Notes: generated from the sequence alone by a model not told the origin. Shown: positions 1 to 8,782, counted from the stretch's first letter. The stretch is 64,000 nt of DNA from Clostridium cadaveris (GCF_020911725.1 NZ_CP076620.1:934501-998500), one strand, 5' to 3'. Translations and numbers: made by a program.

Positions 1-43
1 TATCAAAGATACGAAAGAAAATATTTAAAATAGTAGATTATAT

Positions 44-86
44 AAATCCTTGAAGGTTGAAATCACTTTCAAGGATTTGTATTTTT
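44..86 (+). terminator. Rho-independent terminator of an upstream gene
   Basis: An 11-bp stem (44-54 with 68-78) is followed by a T-rich run. Bases 1-33 form an open frame ending in TAG that may be the tail of an upstream gene, but ten codons are too few to identify it. Confidence 0.7.
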
Positions 87-107
87 AAATAAAAATTAGA
101 TAAATTA

Positions 108-136
108 TTGACTTTATCAATTTAGCGTGGTAAAGT
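108..136 (+). promoter_or_regulatory. Sigma-A promoter of the amino-acid ABC operon
   Basis: TTGACT at 108-113, a 17-bp spacer and TAAAGT at 131-136 fit the vegetative consensus. It lies 35 bp before the first gene of the ABC operon, just after the upstream terminator. Confidence 0.65.
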
Positions 137-170
137 GTTAAAGTATACTATGAGTTTAGGGGGAATAAAT

Positions 171-980
171 ATGAAATCAAATATAAAAGTTATAAAAAAA
201 ATAACAGTAATTATAATGTTAGTATTATTATCAGTAAATGTTGTGGCATGTTGTAAAGATAGTGTAAAAGCTGATGAAAATAATGATACTGTAATAATAG
301 GACTAGATGATACATTTGTTCCTATGGGATATAAAGATGAAAAGGGAGAGATTGTAGGATTTGATGTGGATTTAGCCAAAGAGATATTTAAAAGAAGCGG
401 AAGAAAAGTTAAGTTTCAGCCTGTGGATTGGACTATGAAAGAATCAGAATTAAATCAAGGAAACATAGATCTCATATGGAATGGATACAGTGTAACAGAA
501 GAAAGAAAAGAGCAGGTTAAATTTTCTGATGCATATTTAGACAATAGACAAGTAATCATAGTTTTAGCTACTTCAAAGCTTTCATCTAAGGAGGATTTAA
601 AAGGTGCTAAAGTTGGAACACAAAGTGAATCAAGCTCCTTAGAAGCAATAAATAAAGATCAGGAATTAACAAGGAACTTTAAAGATGGACAACTAGTGTT
701 GTTTGATACTTATAATGATGCCCTTATGGATTTAGACGCAGGTAGACTTGATGCTGTAGTTGTTGATGAAATATTAGCAAGATATTACATGAAACAAAGA
801 GGCGAAGAAAGGTTTAAAATATTAAACGGTGACTTTGGAAAGGAAATTTATGCTGTAGGAGCAAGAAAAGACGATGAAGAGCTGATTAATGATATAAATA
901 AGTATTATAAAGAAATTAAGGAAGATGGCACTGGAGAAAATATATGTAATAAATGGTTTGGAGAAAACATATTGAAATAG
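171..980 (+). CDS. Polar amino-acid ABC transporter, substrate-binding lipoprotein
   Basis: This is the extracytoplasmic solute-binding component of an amino-acid ABC importer. The 269-residue product has a basic N-terminus, a hydrophobic stretch and a lipobox ending VVAC at Cys27, so it should be lipid-anchored on the outer face of the membrane. The remainder is a typical family-3 binding protein (GFDVDLAKEI and IDLIWNGYSVTEER are characteristic stretches). ATG 171 is chosen because GGGGGA lies just upstream; an earlier in-frame ATG at 135 would add residues before the signal peptide and has no good ribosome site. It is followed by its permease (1014) and ATPase (1670). The ligand is not certain; cystine or another polar amino acid is possible. 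Confidence 0.93.
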   Translation: MKSNIKVIKKITVIIMLVLLSVNVVACCKDSVKADENNDTVIIGLDDTFVPMGYKDEKGEIVGFDVDLAKEIFKRSGRKVKFQPVDWTMKESELNQGNIDLIWNGYSVTEERKEQVKFSDAYLDNRQVIIVLATSKLSSKEDLKGAKVGTQSESSSLEAINKDQELTRNFKDGQLVLFDTYNDALMDLDAGRLDAVVVDEILARYYMKQRGEERFKILNGDFGKEIYAVGARKDDEELINDINKYYKEIKEDGTGENICNKWFGENILK

Positions 981-1013
981 AATTATTTAAATTTTGATGG
1001 GAGACTTAAAGAT

Positions 1014-1655
1014 ATGCAAATGATAGTAGAATTAATGCCTCAGTTTTTATCTGGACTTTTAATGACCTTGAAGGTATTTATATTTACAATAATTCTTGCA
1101 ATGCCATTAGGCGTCATCACAGCAATAGGAAGGTTATCTAAGATAAAAATTATTTCTAGAGTTACAGAGATTTATATATGGATAATGAGAGGAACACCTT
1201 TATTGCTTCAGGTAGTATTTATATACTTTGGACTTCCTGTTATAGGTATAAAATTTGATAGATTTGCAGCTATAATAATAGCTTTTGTTTTAAATTATGG
1301 AGCCTACTTTGGAGAAATATTTCGAGGTGGAATAAGTTCTATAGATCAAGGACAGTATGAAGGTGGAGAAGTATTGGGAATGACACCGAGTAATATATTC
1401 TTTAGAATAATTTTTCCTCAAGCTGTAAAAAGGATAATTCCAGCTGTTTCTAATGAAATAATAACGTTAGTAAAAGATACTTCCTTGGTTTATATTGTAG
1501 GACTTGATGAATTGTTGAGAGTTGCCAAAATAGCATCTAACAGGGAAGCGTCTCTTATACCTCTATTATTAGCAGGTGTTGTTTATCTTATAATAGTAGG
1601 GGCTTTGACTAAGATGCTTAGAAATGTAGAAGGAAAATATAATTACTATAGTTAG
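1014..1655 (+). CDS. Polar amino-acid ABC transporter, permease
   Basis: Membrane subunit of the importer begun by the binding protein at 171. The 213-residue product is hydrophobic with about five predicted spans and carries the HisM/GlnP-type cytoplasmic EAA loop (EVLGMTPSNIFFRIIFPQA) that docks on the ATPase. Length is normal for the family. A GGGAG ribosome site precedes ATG 1014, and the gene lies 33 bp after the binding-protein stop. One permease suggests a homodimer. Confidence 0.94.
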   Translation: MQMIVELMPQFLSGLLMTLKVFIFTIILAMPLGVITAIGRLSKIKIISRVTEIYIWIMRGTPLLLQVVFIYFGLPVIGIKFDRFAAIIIAFVLNYGAYFGEIFRGGISSIDQGQYEGGEVLGMTPSNIFFRIIFPQAVKRIIPAVSNEIITLVKDTSLVYIVGLDELLRVAKIASNREASLIPLLLAGVVYLIIVGALTKMLRNVEGKYNYYS

Positions 1656-1669
1656 GAGATATAAGAGAA

Positions 1670-2359
1670 ATGCTTAGTATAACAGGGTTAAAGAAGAGTT
1701 TTGGAAAAGATATAGTATTGCAAGATATAAATCTAGAAGTTATGAATGGAGAAGTTACGGTAATAGTAGGGCCATCGGGAAGTGGGAAAACCACACTGTT
1801 GCGATGTATAAACGTCTTAGAGAAGTGTGATGGAGGTACAATTAAAATAAATAATGATTACATTTGTATTGATGGAAAATATGCTGATAAAAAACAGCTT
1901 AAAGAGGTTAGAAGAGAGATTGGACTAGTGTTTCAAGATTTTAATCTCTTTCCACATATGAGTGTTATAGAAAACCTAGTTGAAGCTCCTCAAAAAGTTT
2001 TAGGAAAGACGAAAAATGAGACCGTGATTCAAGGAAGAACATTATTAGAACTTTTGGGATTAAGAGGAAAGGAAGAATCATATCCAAGTGAGCTTTCGGG
2101 TGGACAAAAGCAGCGTGTTGCTATAGGAAGAGCACTTATGATGAATCCATCTCTTATGTGTTTCGATGAGCCAACATCAGCATTAGATCCTGGGCTTGTA
2201 GATGATGTTGCTGCTCTAATAAGGGAGTTAGCAGCTAGAGGGATGTCTATACTTATCATAACTCATGACATGAGTTTTGCAAAGAAAGCAGCTGACAATA
2301 TAATATCTATAAAAAATGGTGTTATATTGAAGGAACATATCTATAAACTTAATTCTTAA
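1670..2359 (+). CDS. Polar amino-acid ABC transporter, ATP-binding protein
   Basis: ATPase that powers the importer. It has Walker A GPSGSGKT at residues 34-41, a Q-loop (LVFQDFNLFPHM), the ABC signature LSGGQKQR, Walker B with LMCFDEPTSALDP, and the switch histidine in ITHDM. The 229-residue length is slightly short of the usual 240 but all catalytic motifs are present. It starts 14 bp after the permease stop, with TAGGAGA overlapping that stop as ribosome site. The operon ends in the terminator at 2361. Confidence 0.95.
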   Translation: MLSITGLKKSFGKDIVLQDINLEVMNGEVTVIVGPSGSGKTTLLRCINVLEKCDGGTIKINNDYICIDGKYADKKQLKEVRREIGLVFQDFNLFPHMSVIENLVEAPQKVLGKTKNETVIQGRTLLELLGLRGKEESYPSELSGGQKQRVAIGRALMMNPSLMCFDEPTSALDPGLVDDVAALIRELAARGMSILIITHDMSFAKKAADNIISIKNGVILKEHIYKLNS

Positions 2360-2360
2360 G

Positions 2361-2408
2361 AAAAATGGGTTTAATGAAATGTATATATCATTTCATTAAA
2401 CCCATTTT
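2361..2408. terminator. Bidirectional terminator between convergent genes
   Basis: A near-perfect stem of about 20 bp (AAAATGGGTTTAATGAAATG and its complement) with A/T runs on both sides. It serves the ABC operon and the converging CDF gene. Confidence 0.85.
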
Positions 2409-2425
2409 GTTTGAAATTTAAACTT

Positions 2426-3613
2426 TTAATGATAATGTAGAAAATCATTATCTATTGTTATTACACAATTGTACGTAGGATATATTTTTTTAACTTTCTC
2501 ACATATATCATGTTTTATGTCTTCATCAGATAGTTGTATTTTTTTCCTATTGGAATCAACAACTACGTCGAAGATTAAATTTTTCTTTTCGCCAGACCCA
2601 ACTATTCTAAAATCATGCATAGATTTTACTAATGGATGTTCATTTAAGATTTTCAATAGTTCATATTGAGTTTCCATAACCTCAGCATCATCAACATTGA
2701 TTGGATCCATGTGAATTACAAGATAAATATTTAATTTTTCTGATACATTTTTTTCAGCTGCATCTATAATCTCATGAATCTTAACTACAGACATATTAGC
2801 AGGAACCTCTGCATGAATAGAGCACATACATTTTCCAGGACCATAGTTGTGTATTATAAGATCGTGAACTCCTGTTATATTATCATAAGACATAACCTGA
2901 TCTTTTATGGCATTAACCAGTTCAGGGTCTGGGGCTTCTCCAAGAAGAGGGTTTAATGTCTCTTTTGTTAGCTTAAAGCCAGAGTATAAAATCATAAGAG
3001 CTACAGCTACACCTACATATCCATCTACAGGAAAATCTGTCCATTTAGAAGCTAAAAGAGATAATGCAACAGTGCTTGAAGTTACAACATCACCAAGAGC
3101 ATCTAATCCTGCTGCTTTAAGGGCAGACGAATTAATCTTCTTTCCAATAAGTACATTGAATCTAGAAAGCCAGATTTTAAATAATATTGAAAATAAAATA
3201 AGCACAAAAGGAATTACTTCAAATTGTACTGGTGTAGGATTTAATATTCTCTGAATAGAAGAACGAATGAATTCAAGTCCAACAAGCATAACCATGGCAG
3301 ATACAATTAAAGCTGAAAGATATTCTATCCTTCCATGTCCAAAAGGGTGCTCCTCATCTGCAGGCATATTAGAAAGTTTAAATCCTAATATGGTTACAAG
3401 AGAAGAACCAGCATCTGTAAAGTTATTAAATGCATCAGCAGTTACGGCTATACTTTGAGATATCATACCTACCGTAAGTTTAACTCCAAATAAAAAAAGA
3501 TTAACAATGATTCCGATAATCCCCGCAAGAAATCCATAAGCCCCTCTAACATTTTCATCTGATGTATTTTCAGAATTTTTCACAAAAGTTTTGATTAAGA
3601 ATTTAGAAAGCAT
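2426..3613 (-). CDS. Cation diffusion facilitator family transporter
   Basis: Proton-coupled divalent metal exporter of the CDF family. The 395-residue protein has about six membrane spans in its first half; the metal-site helices are recognisable in ADAFNNFTDAGSS and in HPFGHGRIEY. The second half is a long cytoplasmic part with the ferredoxin-like CDF dimerisation domain (HDLIIHNYGPGKCMCSIHAEV) and a further C-terminal extension, making it longer than the 300-residue FieF type. The substrate (Zn, Mn, Fe or Co) cannot be told from motifs. AAAGGAC precedes the ATG. It is monocistronic. Confidence 0.92.
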   Translation of the reverse strand: MLSKFLIKTFVKNSENTSDENVRGAYGFLAGIIGIIVNLFLFGVKLTVGMISQSIAVTADAFNNFTDAGSSLVTILGFKLSNMPADEEHPFGHGRIEYLSALIVSAMVMLVGLEFIRSSIQRILNPTPVQFEVIPFVLILFSILFKIWLSRFNVLIGKKINSSALKAAGLDALGDVVTSSTVALSLLASKWTDFPVDGYVGVAVALMILYSGFKLTKETLNPLLGEAPDPELVNAIKDQVMSYDNITGVHDLIIHNYGPGKCMCSIHAEVPANMSVVKIHEIIDAAEKNVSEKLNIYLVIHMDPINVDDAEVMETQYELLKILNEHPLVKSMHDFRIVGSGEKKNLIFDVVVDSNRKKIQLSDEDIKHDICEKVKKIYPTYNCVITIDNDFLHYH

Positions 3614-3728
3614 TATTTCACGTCCTTTTGTAATAGAAATATCTATATATTATATCATATATTTAATATATATTTCCATGAATCATATGGTAAATATTAA
3701 ATTTTATATAAAGGACTTAATTTATATA

Positions 3729-3757
3729 TTGACAATCTGATATTAGTTATATATTAT
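3729..3757 (+). promoter_or_regulatory. Sigma-A promoter of the lysA leader
   Basis: TTGACA at 3729-3734, a 17-bp spacer and TATTAT at 3752-3757: a near-consensus promoter about 40 bp before the lysine riboswitch. Confidence 0.75.
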
Positions 3758-3798
3758 ATATAATAATATATTAAAAATAATGAAAATTCAAATTATTA

Positions 3799-3985
3799 TT
3801 GTAACCTTAGGGTAGAGGAGCTGTATTTATAAGTAGCTTTATTAGCGGGCACGCTGTGATATAAAGTGAAAGGAAATATAGCCGAAGGATTAAATTTGGC
3901 ACGAATTAATCCTGGTTCATCATAGAATATATGATGAACTGTCACTATTATTAGTGGGGAGCTACAGAGGTACACCAAAATTGTT
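3799..3985 (+). promoter_or_regulatory. Lysine riboswitch (L-box) of lysA
   Basis: The leader holds conserved L-box segments in the right order: GGGTAGAGGAGCTG, AAGTAGC, AGCCGAAGGAT, CCTGG, GTCACTA and the closing GTGGGGAGCTAC. In this family lysine binding favours a downstream terminator, here at 4003-4035, and shuts off the biosynthetic gene. The neighbouring lysA fits this exactly. Confidence 0.92.
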
Positions 3986-4002
3986 AAGTCTCTTTCCGAG
4001 GT

Positions 4003-4035
4003 ATAACGAAGGTGTCCTTTGTTATATCTTTTTTT
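4003..4035 (+). terminator. Lysine riboswitch expression-platform terminator
   Basis: A 10-bp stem (ATAACGAAGG with CCTTTGTTAT, one G-U pair) with a three-base loop is followed by a T-run at 4029-4035. It lies 25 bp before the lysA start and would be formed when lysine is bound. Confidence 0.85.
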
Positions 4036-4059
4036 ATGCACGCAGGGGAGGAGAAAAAT

Positions 4060-5367
4060 ATGAGAATTTTTGGAACAATGAATTTAGAAAATAATAATCT
4101 TTATATAGGAGGAATAAATACTTTAGACTTAGTTAAAGAGTATGGAACACCACTATATGTAATGGACGAGAGATTCATAAGGGAAAATTGTAGAAAGTTT
4201 AGGGATTCTTTCAATGCTATAGAGGGAAGAAATAAAGTTGTTTATGCTGGAAAAGCATTTTTGACAATAGCCATGGCACAGCTTGTAAATGAGGAAGGTT
4301 TGAATCTTGATGTAGTATCAGGAGGAGAATTATATACAGCATATAGAAGCGGATTCCCTATGGAGAAAATTTATTTCCATGGAAATAATAAGACTAATCA
4401 AGAGATACGCATGGGATTAGGATATGGGGTAGGAACTTTTGTGGTAGATAATATCGAGGAACTTTATGAAATAAACAAGACAGCTCATGCTTTACAGAAG
4501 ATACAAAATATACTATTAAGAGTGACTCCAGGTGTTGAAGCTCATACTCATGAATATATAAAGACTGGACAAATTGACTCGAAATTTGGCTTTACTCTTC
4601 TAGAAAACAATTTATTTAATGTATTGGATGAATTAAAGAATATGCCGAACATTCATCTCAAGGGGCTTCACTGTCATATTGGATCTCAGATTTTCAATAC
4701 GGAAGGTCATAAGGAAGCTATTAAGGTTATGATTAGACTTGTAAAAAGCATAAAAGATTCAAGGAATGTAGAGATTGAAGAATTAAATTTAGGTGGAGGT
4801 TTTGGAATATACTACTCAGAAGGTGATACTCCAATGACAATTGAAGATTACTGCCGAGACATGATAACTGAGACGGAACGAATATGCAATGAATTTAATG
4901 TTAAGATTCCAGATTTAGTAATAGAACCAGGAAGAGCTATTGTAGGTAATGCAGGAACAACTCTTTACACTGTAGGAGGAGTTAAAGAAATACCTAATGT
5001 TAGAAGCTATGTATCTGTAGATGGAGGGATGACAGACAATATAAGACCATCTTTATATAGTGCAAGCTATGAATGCCTCATAGCCAACAAAGCAGAAGAA
5101 ACTTGTGTAAATAATGTTACTATAGCAGGGAAGTGCTGCGAAAGCGGAGATGTCCTAATAAATCATATAAATATTCCACAAGTTGAAATAGGGGATATAA
5201 TTGCCATAATGTCTACAGGAGCGTATTGTTATTCAATGAGTTCAAACTATAACAAGATACCCAAGCCACCAGTAATTCTTGTAAATAATGGTGAATCACG
5301 AGTTATATGCAAAAGAGAAACCTATGAAGATATAATAAAAAATGAATTAGGACTTCAAGTCATATAG
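4060..5367 (+). CDS. lysA: Diaminopimelate decarboxylase
   Basis: Catalyses the last step of lysine synthesis, decarboxylating meso-diaminopimelate with PLP. In the 435-residue product the PLP lysine is Lys65 in VVYAGKAFL. The barrel motif GLHCHIGSQI, the phosphate-binding GGGFG, EPGRAIV, the C-terminal CCESGD substrate motif and GAYCYSMSSNYN are all present, as expected of a complete class III PLP decarboxylase. ATG 4060 is chosen because GGGGAGGAG precedes it; the longer frame from 4012 starts inside the riboswitch terminator. A strong terminator follows. Confidence 0.97.
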   Translation: MRIFGTMNLENNNLYIGGINTLDLVKEYGTPLYVMDERFIRENCRKFRDSFNAIEGRNKVVYAGKAFLTIAMAQLVNEEGLNLDVVSGGELYTAYRSGFPMEKIYFHGNNKTNQEIRMGLGYGVGTFVVDNIEELYEINKTAHALQKIQNILLRVTPGVEAHTHEYIKTGQIDSKFGFTLLENNLFNVLDELKNMPNIHLKGLHCHIGSQIFNTEGHKEAIKVMIRLVKSIKDSRNVEIEELNLGGGFGIYYSEGDTPMTIEDYCRDMITETERICNEFNVKIPDLVIEPGRAIVGNAGTTLYTVGGVKEIPNVRSYVSVDGGMTDNIRPSLYSASYECLIANKAEETCVNNVTIAGKCCESGDVLINHINIPQVEIGDIIAIMSTGAYCYSMSSNYNKIPKPPVILVNNGESRVICKRETYEDIIKNELGLQVI

Positions 5368-5383
5368 GGTTATAAAGTTTATG

Positions 5384-5424
5384 GGATGGTAAGCTGATAT
5401 TAATAGATGCTTACCATCCTTTTT
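5384..5424 (+). terminator. lysA terminator
   Basis: An 11-bp perfect stem (GGATGGTAAGC with GCTTACCATCC) followed by TTTTT. Confidence 0.9.
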
Positions 5425-5537
5425 AATTGGTTATTCATAGTTTAAAATTAGATTGTAACGAAACATATAGATTACTGCACTAATAAGTAAAATTATATTC
5501 TTTAGAGTGAAAGAAAAAATAGTGAGGGAGTGAAGTT

Positions 5538-5783
5538 ATGAGTGATTGTAATGTTATAAAGGATTTGATTCCATTAAAAGTAGAGGGGCTGATTAGTAAT
5601 GAAAGTGATAATTTAGTAAATGAACATTTAAAAGAATGTGAGAAGTGTAGGAGATATTATAACTCTGTAAAATTGGATTATGAAAATATCGGAAATAATG
5701 AAGAAAAAGAAGCGGGCATAGTCAATTTTACTGAAGAACAGATAAAAAGCAGTTATAAAACATTAGAGTATGAGAAAAAGTAA
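5538..5783 (+). CDS. Putative zinc-finger (zf-HC2, anti-sigma-like) small protein
   Basis: The 81-residue product begins like the anti-sigma zinc-finger family: CNVIKDLIPLKVEGLIS followed by a His-x3-Cys-x2-Cys site in HLKECEKC, with an early cysteine as probable fourth ligand. Family members normally bind an ECF sigma factor and carry a membrane span. This one has neither a transmembrane segment nor a sigma gene beside it, so it may be a soluble relative or a shortened remnant. GAGGGAG precedes ATG 5538, and its own terminator follows. Confidence 0.75.
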   Translation: MSDCNVIKDLIPLKVEGLISNESDNLVNEHLKECEKCRRYYNSVKLDYENIGNNEEKEAGIVNFTEEQIKSSYKTLEYEKK

Positions 5784-5794
5784 AAACTATTAAT

Positions 5795-5838
5795 AAGCGG
5801 TTGTAAAGTGACTTATGCATTTTGCAGCTGCTTTTTTT
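5795..5838 (+). terminator. Terminator after the zinc-finger gene
   Basis: A 16-bp stem with several G-U pairs (left arm AAGCGGTTGTAAAGTG) followed by a run of Ts. The next 100 bases also contain a short hairpin at about 5844-5861 (GGGGGATGTACCTCCCC) of unknown role. Confidence 0.8.
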
Positions 5839-5946
5839 AGTTAGGGGGATGTACCTCCCCACTTTATTAAAAATATATGAGATAAACACATACATAAAAT
5901 TTTAGTTATGTGGAAAGAATAAAGTATAGAGGATTTTAATAAGGGA

Positions 5947-6531
5947 ATGGAGTTGTGGTATATGATTTTGCTATACATAGCCTTAGTATTTGGAATTGCA
6001 GTAATAATAGCGTATTTTGTTGTTAGAGATAACAAATGCAAAAAGAATCCATTAGCAAATATAAAATTTAAAGATATATCCCTTGGGGAACTTGAAGAAA
6101 AGGGAATGAGTTTATCTCAAAATAATGCTGTTGCATTAAGAGAAGGAGTAAATAGGAGACTTACAAAATATTTAAGAAAAATATATAAGAATATAATAAA
6201 AAATCACGGCTTCTTCAATGATGTCTCAAAAAAAAACTTTAATTTTAGTGAAGAAAAGAAATGTATATTAGAAAATGTATATTTGGTACAAGAAGCTTAC
6301 GACTATATACAGAATGAATTATCTACTACAGATTATGTTGGTTTGCTATCTTTTTATGATGGCAAACCAAGAATTTTTTATGTGTCATCAGAATTTATAA
6401 ATGATATAAATGAGGATAGACTAGAAATATTTTTTAAAAATTTTAAAGATAATCTGACTATAGACGAACTTGAAGTATTACCAGCTTCACTTATGACTAC
6501 TTTAATAGAGAGGTTCAAATTATATAAATAA
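5947..6531 (+). pseudogene. N-terminal remnant of a GH94/GH36-type cyclic beta-1,2-glucan synthase-like protein
   Basis: The 194-codon frame starts with one membrane span (residues 5-27). The rest resembles the N-terminal region of the very large clostridial glucan synthase/phosphorylase proteins: the stretch CILENVYLVQEAYDYIQNEL corresponds to their DNFYLIEEQ segment, GKPRIFYVSSEFI to their PR-Y-A-E segment, and LTIDELEVLPASLMTTLIE to their TL-EL-A-P-ML-ALIE segment. The family is about 2,700 residues or more; this frame stops at 194. Coding sequence from a much later part of the same family resumes at once in another frame (6521-6613), so an internal deletion is the best explanation. The family assignment rests on remembered motifs, not a search. 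Confidence 0.72.
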
Positions 6532-6613
6532 TAATATTCTTCAAAAAAGATTTCACAGAAATCCTTATGTGAAAGCCACAGAGATTATCCTTCAAGAACA
6601 GTTTACAAATTAA
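6521..6613 (+). pseudogene. Internal remnant of the same glucan synthase-like gene
   Basis: In a frame different from the preceding fragment, codons around 6530-6601 read NNILQKRFHRNPYVKATE followed by IILQEQ. This closely matches the conserved RFH-NP-VKATELLLQE segment found far into these proteins, after the transglutaminase-like and carbohydrate-binding parts. It then runs into TAA at 6611. The two pieces are joined within about ten bases, marking a large deletion with a frame change, and a second deletion seems to have removed the C-terminus. Confidence 0.68.
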
Positions 6614-6616
6614 GAA

Positions 6617-6644
6617 GACTAGGAGCAGTGCTCCTAGTCTTTTT
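6617..6644. terminator. Terminator between the remnant and the converging small gene
   Basis: A GC-rich stem GACTAGGAGC/GCTCCTAGTC followed by TTTTT. It would serve the decayed gene, and possibly the minus-strand gene at 6669. Confidence 0.85.
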
Positions 6645-6668
6645 TAGAAAGGTAATGAATATTGATTA

Positions 6669-6869
6669 TTAGAAATCTTCACTTTCGCCAGGTACATGAG
6701 TGTAATCAAATTCAGCATTAGCGATATTATTTACAACAATATCATCTGTTACTGGACTTGGTAGTTTAACACTGTCAGATCCATCTTTTGATTTTGAACA
6801 AAGCTCATGTTTTGTTGGCTTTAAAAAAGTCCTGTCATTAGGAGGATAGTTTTTACTTCCTTTACTCAA
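6669..6869 (-). CDS. Small hypothetical protein
   Basis: A 66-residue hydrophilic protein that I do not recognise. It has a basic N-terminal half (SKGSKNYPPNDRTFLKP) and an acidic C-terminus (HVPGESEDF), with no membrane span or signal. A TTG start at 6867-6869 is preferred: AAGGAAGGTG lies eight bases upstream of it, whereas the GTG at 6876 is inside that ribosome site. It lies just downstream of prfC on the same strand, 67 bp away. Confidence 0.6.
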   Translation of the reverse strand: MSKGSKNYPPNDRTFLKPTKHELCSKSKDGSDSVKLPSPVTDDIVVNNIANAEFDYTHVPGESEDF

Positions 6870-6936
6870 CTTGATCACCTTCCTTTAGTAATAGTATGTT
6901 TCAAAAATTACTTTTTAATCGTATATATATTTTCCA

Positions 6937-8532
6937 TTAGTCGTTATTTTTGCCTATGTCGGAAAGTATAAGTTCTTTGTTATGATCAAGCGCCCAACTT
7001 ATTCCCCAGTCAGACTGGAAGATTAATAGATTTCTATCTTTTAAATCAGTAACCTTCTTAGTATCAGAAGTTATATTTATAGAATTCATATCTATTTCCT
7101 TGTTTTCAATCCATCTAACATATTTGAAAGAAAGCCTATCCATCTTTATGTCTACGCCATACTCATTTTTAAGTCTATACTCTAAAACTTCAAACTGAAG
7201 CACACCTACAACACCAACGATAATTTCTTCCATACCGATAAACAATTCTTTAAAAACCTGAATAGCTCCTTCTTGTGAAATCTGAGTTATACCTTTTATG
7301 AATTGCTTTCTCTTCATAGAATCTATAGGACGTACCCTAGCAAAATGTTCAGGAGCAAAAGTTGGAATTCCTTCAAATTTAAATTTTTCACCGCTCTTAC
7401 AAAGTGTGTCACCTATAGAATATATACCTGGGTCAAATACTCCAATGATATCTCCAGCATAAGCTTCATCAACTATTTCTCTATCTTGTGCTAAAAATTG
7501 TTGAGGTTGGGCAAGCTTTACTTTTCCTTTACCTTGAATGTGATTAACGTCCATACCTTTTTCGAATTTACCAGAACAGATTCTCATGAAGGCAATTCTG
7601 TCTCTATGAGCAGGATTCATATTAGCTTGAATTTTAAATACAAAAGCAGAGAATGGCTCATCGTAGATATTTATAAGACCTTTATCAGAATTTCTTGGAG
7701 TAGGTGGAGAAGTAAGATTTAGAAAGTGCTCTAAGAATGGCTCAACACCAAAGTTAGTTAAGGCACTACCAAAAAATACAGGTGTAAGTTCACCGGAATT
7801 TACTTTTTCTAAATCAAATTCATCTCCTGCATAGTCTAAAAGTTCGATATCTTCCATAAGTTTTTCATGTAAAGCAGAACCTAAAAGTTCTGTAAGAGCA
7901 GGATCATCAACCTTAGCTTCGACTTTTTCTGCTTCCTTTTGACCATGTTCTCCGTCTTGGAATACTTCTATAGATTCCTTATCACGCTCATAAACTCCCT
8001 TGAATTCAGAACCTTGACCTATAGGCCAATTCATAGGGTATGATTTTATTCCAAGTTCAGTTTCTATTTCTTCAAGAAGCTCAAAAGGGTCTCTTGTTTC
8101 TCTATCCATCTTATTTACGAAAGTAAATATAGGAATTCCTCGAAGTGCACAAACTTGGAATAATTTTCTTGTTTGTGCTTCGACACCTTTAGCACCATCA
8201 ATAACCATTACAGCGCTGTCTGCAGCCATTAATGTTCTATATGTATCTTCACTAAAGTCCTGGTGGCCAGGAGTATCTAGTATGTTTATGCAATAGCCAT
8301 CGTAATTAAATTGCATAACTGACGAAGTTACAGAGATACCTCTTTGTTTTTCTATCTCCATCCAGTCAGATACAGCGTGCTTTGAAGCTTTTCTAGCCTT
8401 TACAGAACCTGCAAGTCTTATAGCACCTCCATAAAGCAAGAATTTTTCTGTTAATGTTGTCTTACCGGCATCTGGGTGAGAGATTATGGCAAAGGTTCGT
8501 CTCTTATCTATTTCTCTTTGTAAATCTGTCAT
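6937..8532 (-). CDS. prfC: Peptide chain release factor 3
   Basis: GTPase that recycles RF1/RF2 from the ribosome after termination. The 531-residue product has the G1 loop SHPDAGKTT (about 18-26), switch motif RGISVTSS, DTPGHQDF and NKMDRE. Domain II (HRDRIAFMRICSGKFEKG) and the RF3 C-terminal domain (VVGVLQFEVLEYRLKNEYGV) follow. The RGISVTSS switch and this C-terminal part separate it from EF-G. AGGAGG precedes the ATG. It is monocistronic or co-transcribed with the small gene at 6669. Confidence 0.97.
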   Translation of the reverse strand: MTDLQREIDKRRTFAIISHPDAGKTTLTEKFLLYGGAIRLAGSVKARKASKHAVSDWMEIEKQRGISVTSSVMQFNYDGYCINILDTPGHQDFSEDTYRTLMAADSAVMVIDGAKGVEAQTRKLFQVCALRGIPIFTFVNKMDRETRDPFELLEEIETELGIKSYPMNWPIGQGSEFKGVYERDKESIEVFQDGEHGQKEAEKVEAKVDDPALTELLGSALHEKLMEDIELLDYAGDEFDLEKVNSGELTPVFFGSALTNFGVEPFLEHFLNLTSPPTPRNSDKGLINIYDEPFSAFVFKIQANMNPAHRDRIAFMRICSGKFEKGMDVNHIQGKGKVKLAQPQQFLAQDREIVDEAYAGDIIGVFDPGIYSIGDTLCKSGEKFKFEGIPTFAPEHFARVRPIDSMKRKQFIKGITQISQEGAIQVFKELFIGMEEIIVGVVGVLQFEVLEYRLKNEYGVDIKMDRLSFKYVRWIENKEIDMNSINITSDTKKVTDLKDRNLLIFQSDWGISWALDHNKELILSDIGKNND

Positions 8533-8754
8533 AAATGTTCCTCCTATTATTGTTTACCAATAAATCAATTTATCTCAAAAAGATTTAAACTGCAATTCTA
8601 TTAACTATTATAATCTAAAATTCTACATAATGCATCTTATAATATTTTCATTAAATTTTTTGTAAAATAATGAAAGGCTGAATAATTTAAAGATAATGAA
8701 TGTTAAAAACGTTACCAAATAGTCATTATGAAAAAAACTAAGCTTTCATCAAAT

Positions 8755-8782
8755 TTGATATGAGCTATTTAAGTGATATAAT
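8755..8782 (+). promoter_or_regulatory. Strong promoter with no protein gene downstream
   Basis: TTGATA at 8755-8760, a 16-bp spacer and TATAAT at 8777-8782 with the extended -10 TGA immediately before. The only structures downstream on this strand are the hairpins at 8842-8874 and 8894-8937, so it probably drives a small RNA. Confidence 0.6.

Noticed and set aside
1-33. Tail of an upstream gene
   Set aside because: One frame is open to a TAG at 31-33, but ten codons cannot be distinguished from chance; noted only with the terminator.
4003-4035. The lysA leader terminator as a related GTGTCC hairpin
   Set aside because: It contains GGTGTCC by chance, but its stem is ATAACGAAGG/CCTTTGTTAT and the GTGTCC part is mostly loop. 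It belongs to the lysine riboswitch.
4012-4060. Upstream extension of lysA to 4012
   Set aside because: That start lies within the riboswitch terminator and has no ribosome site; ATG 4060 has GGGGAGGAG just before it.
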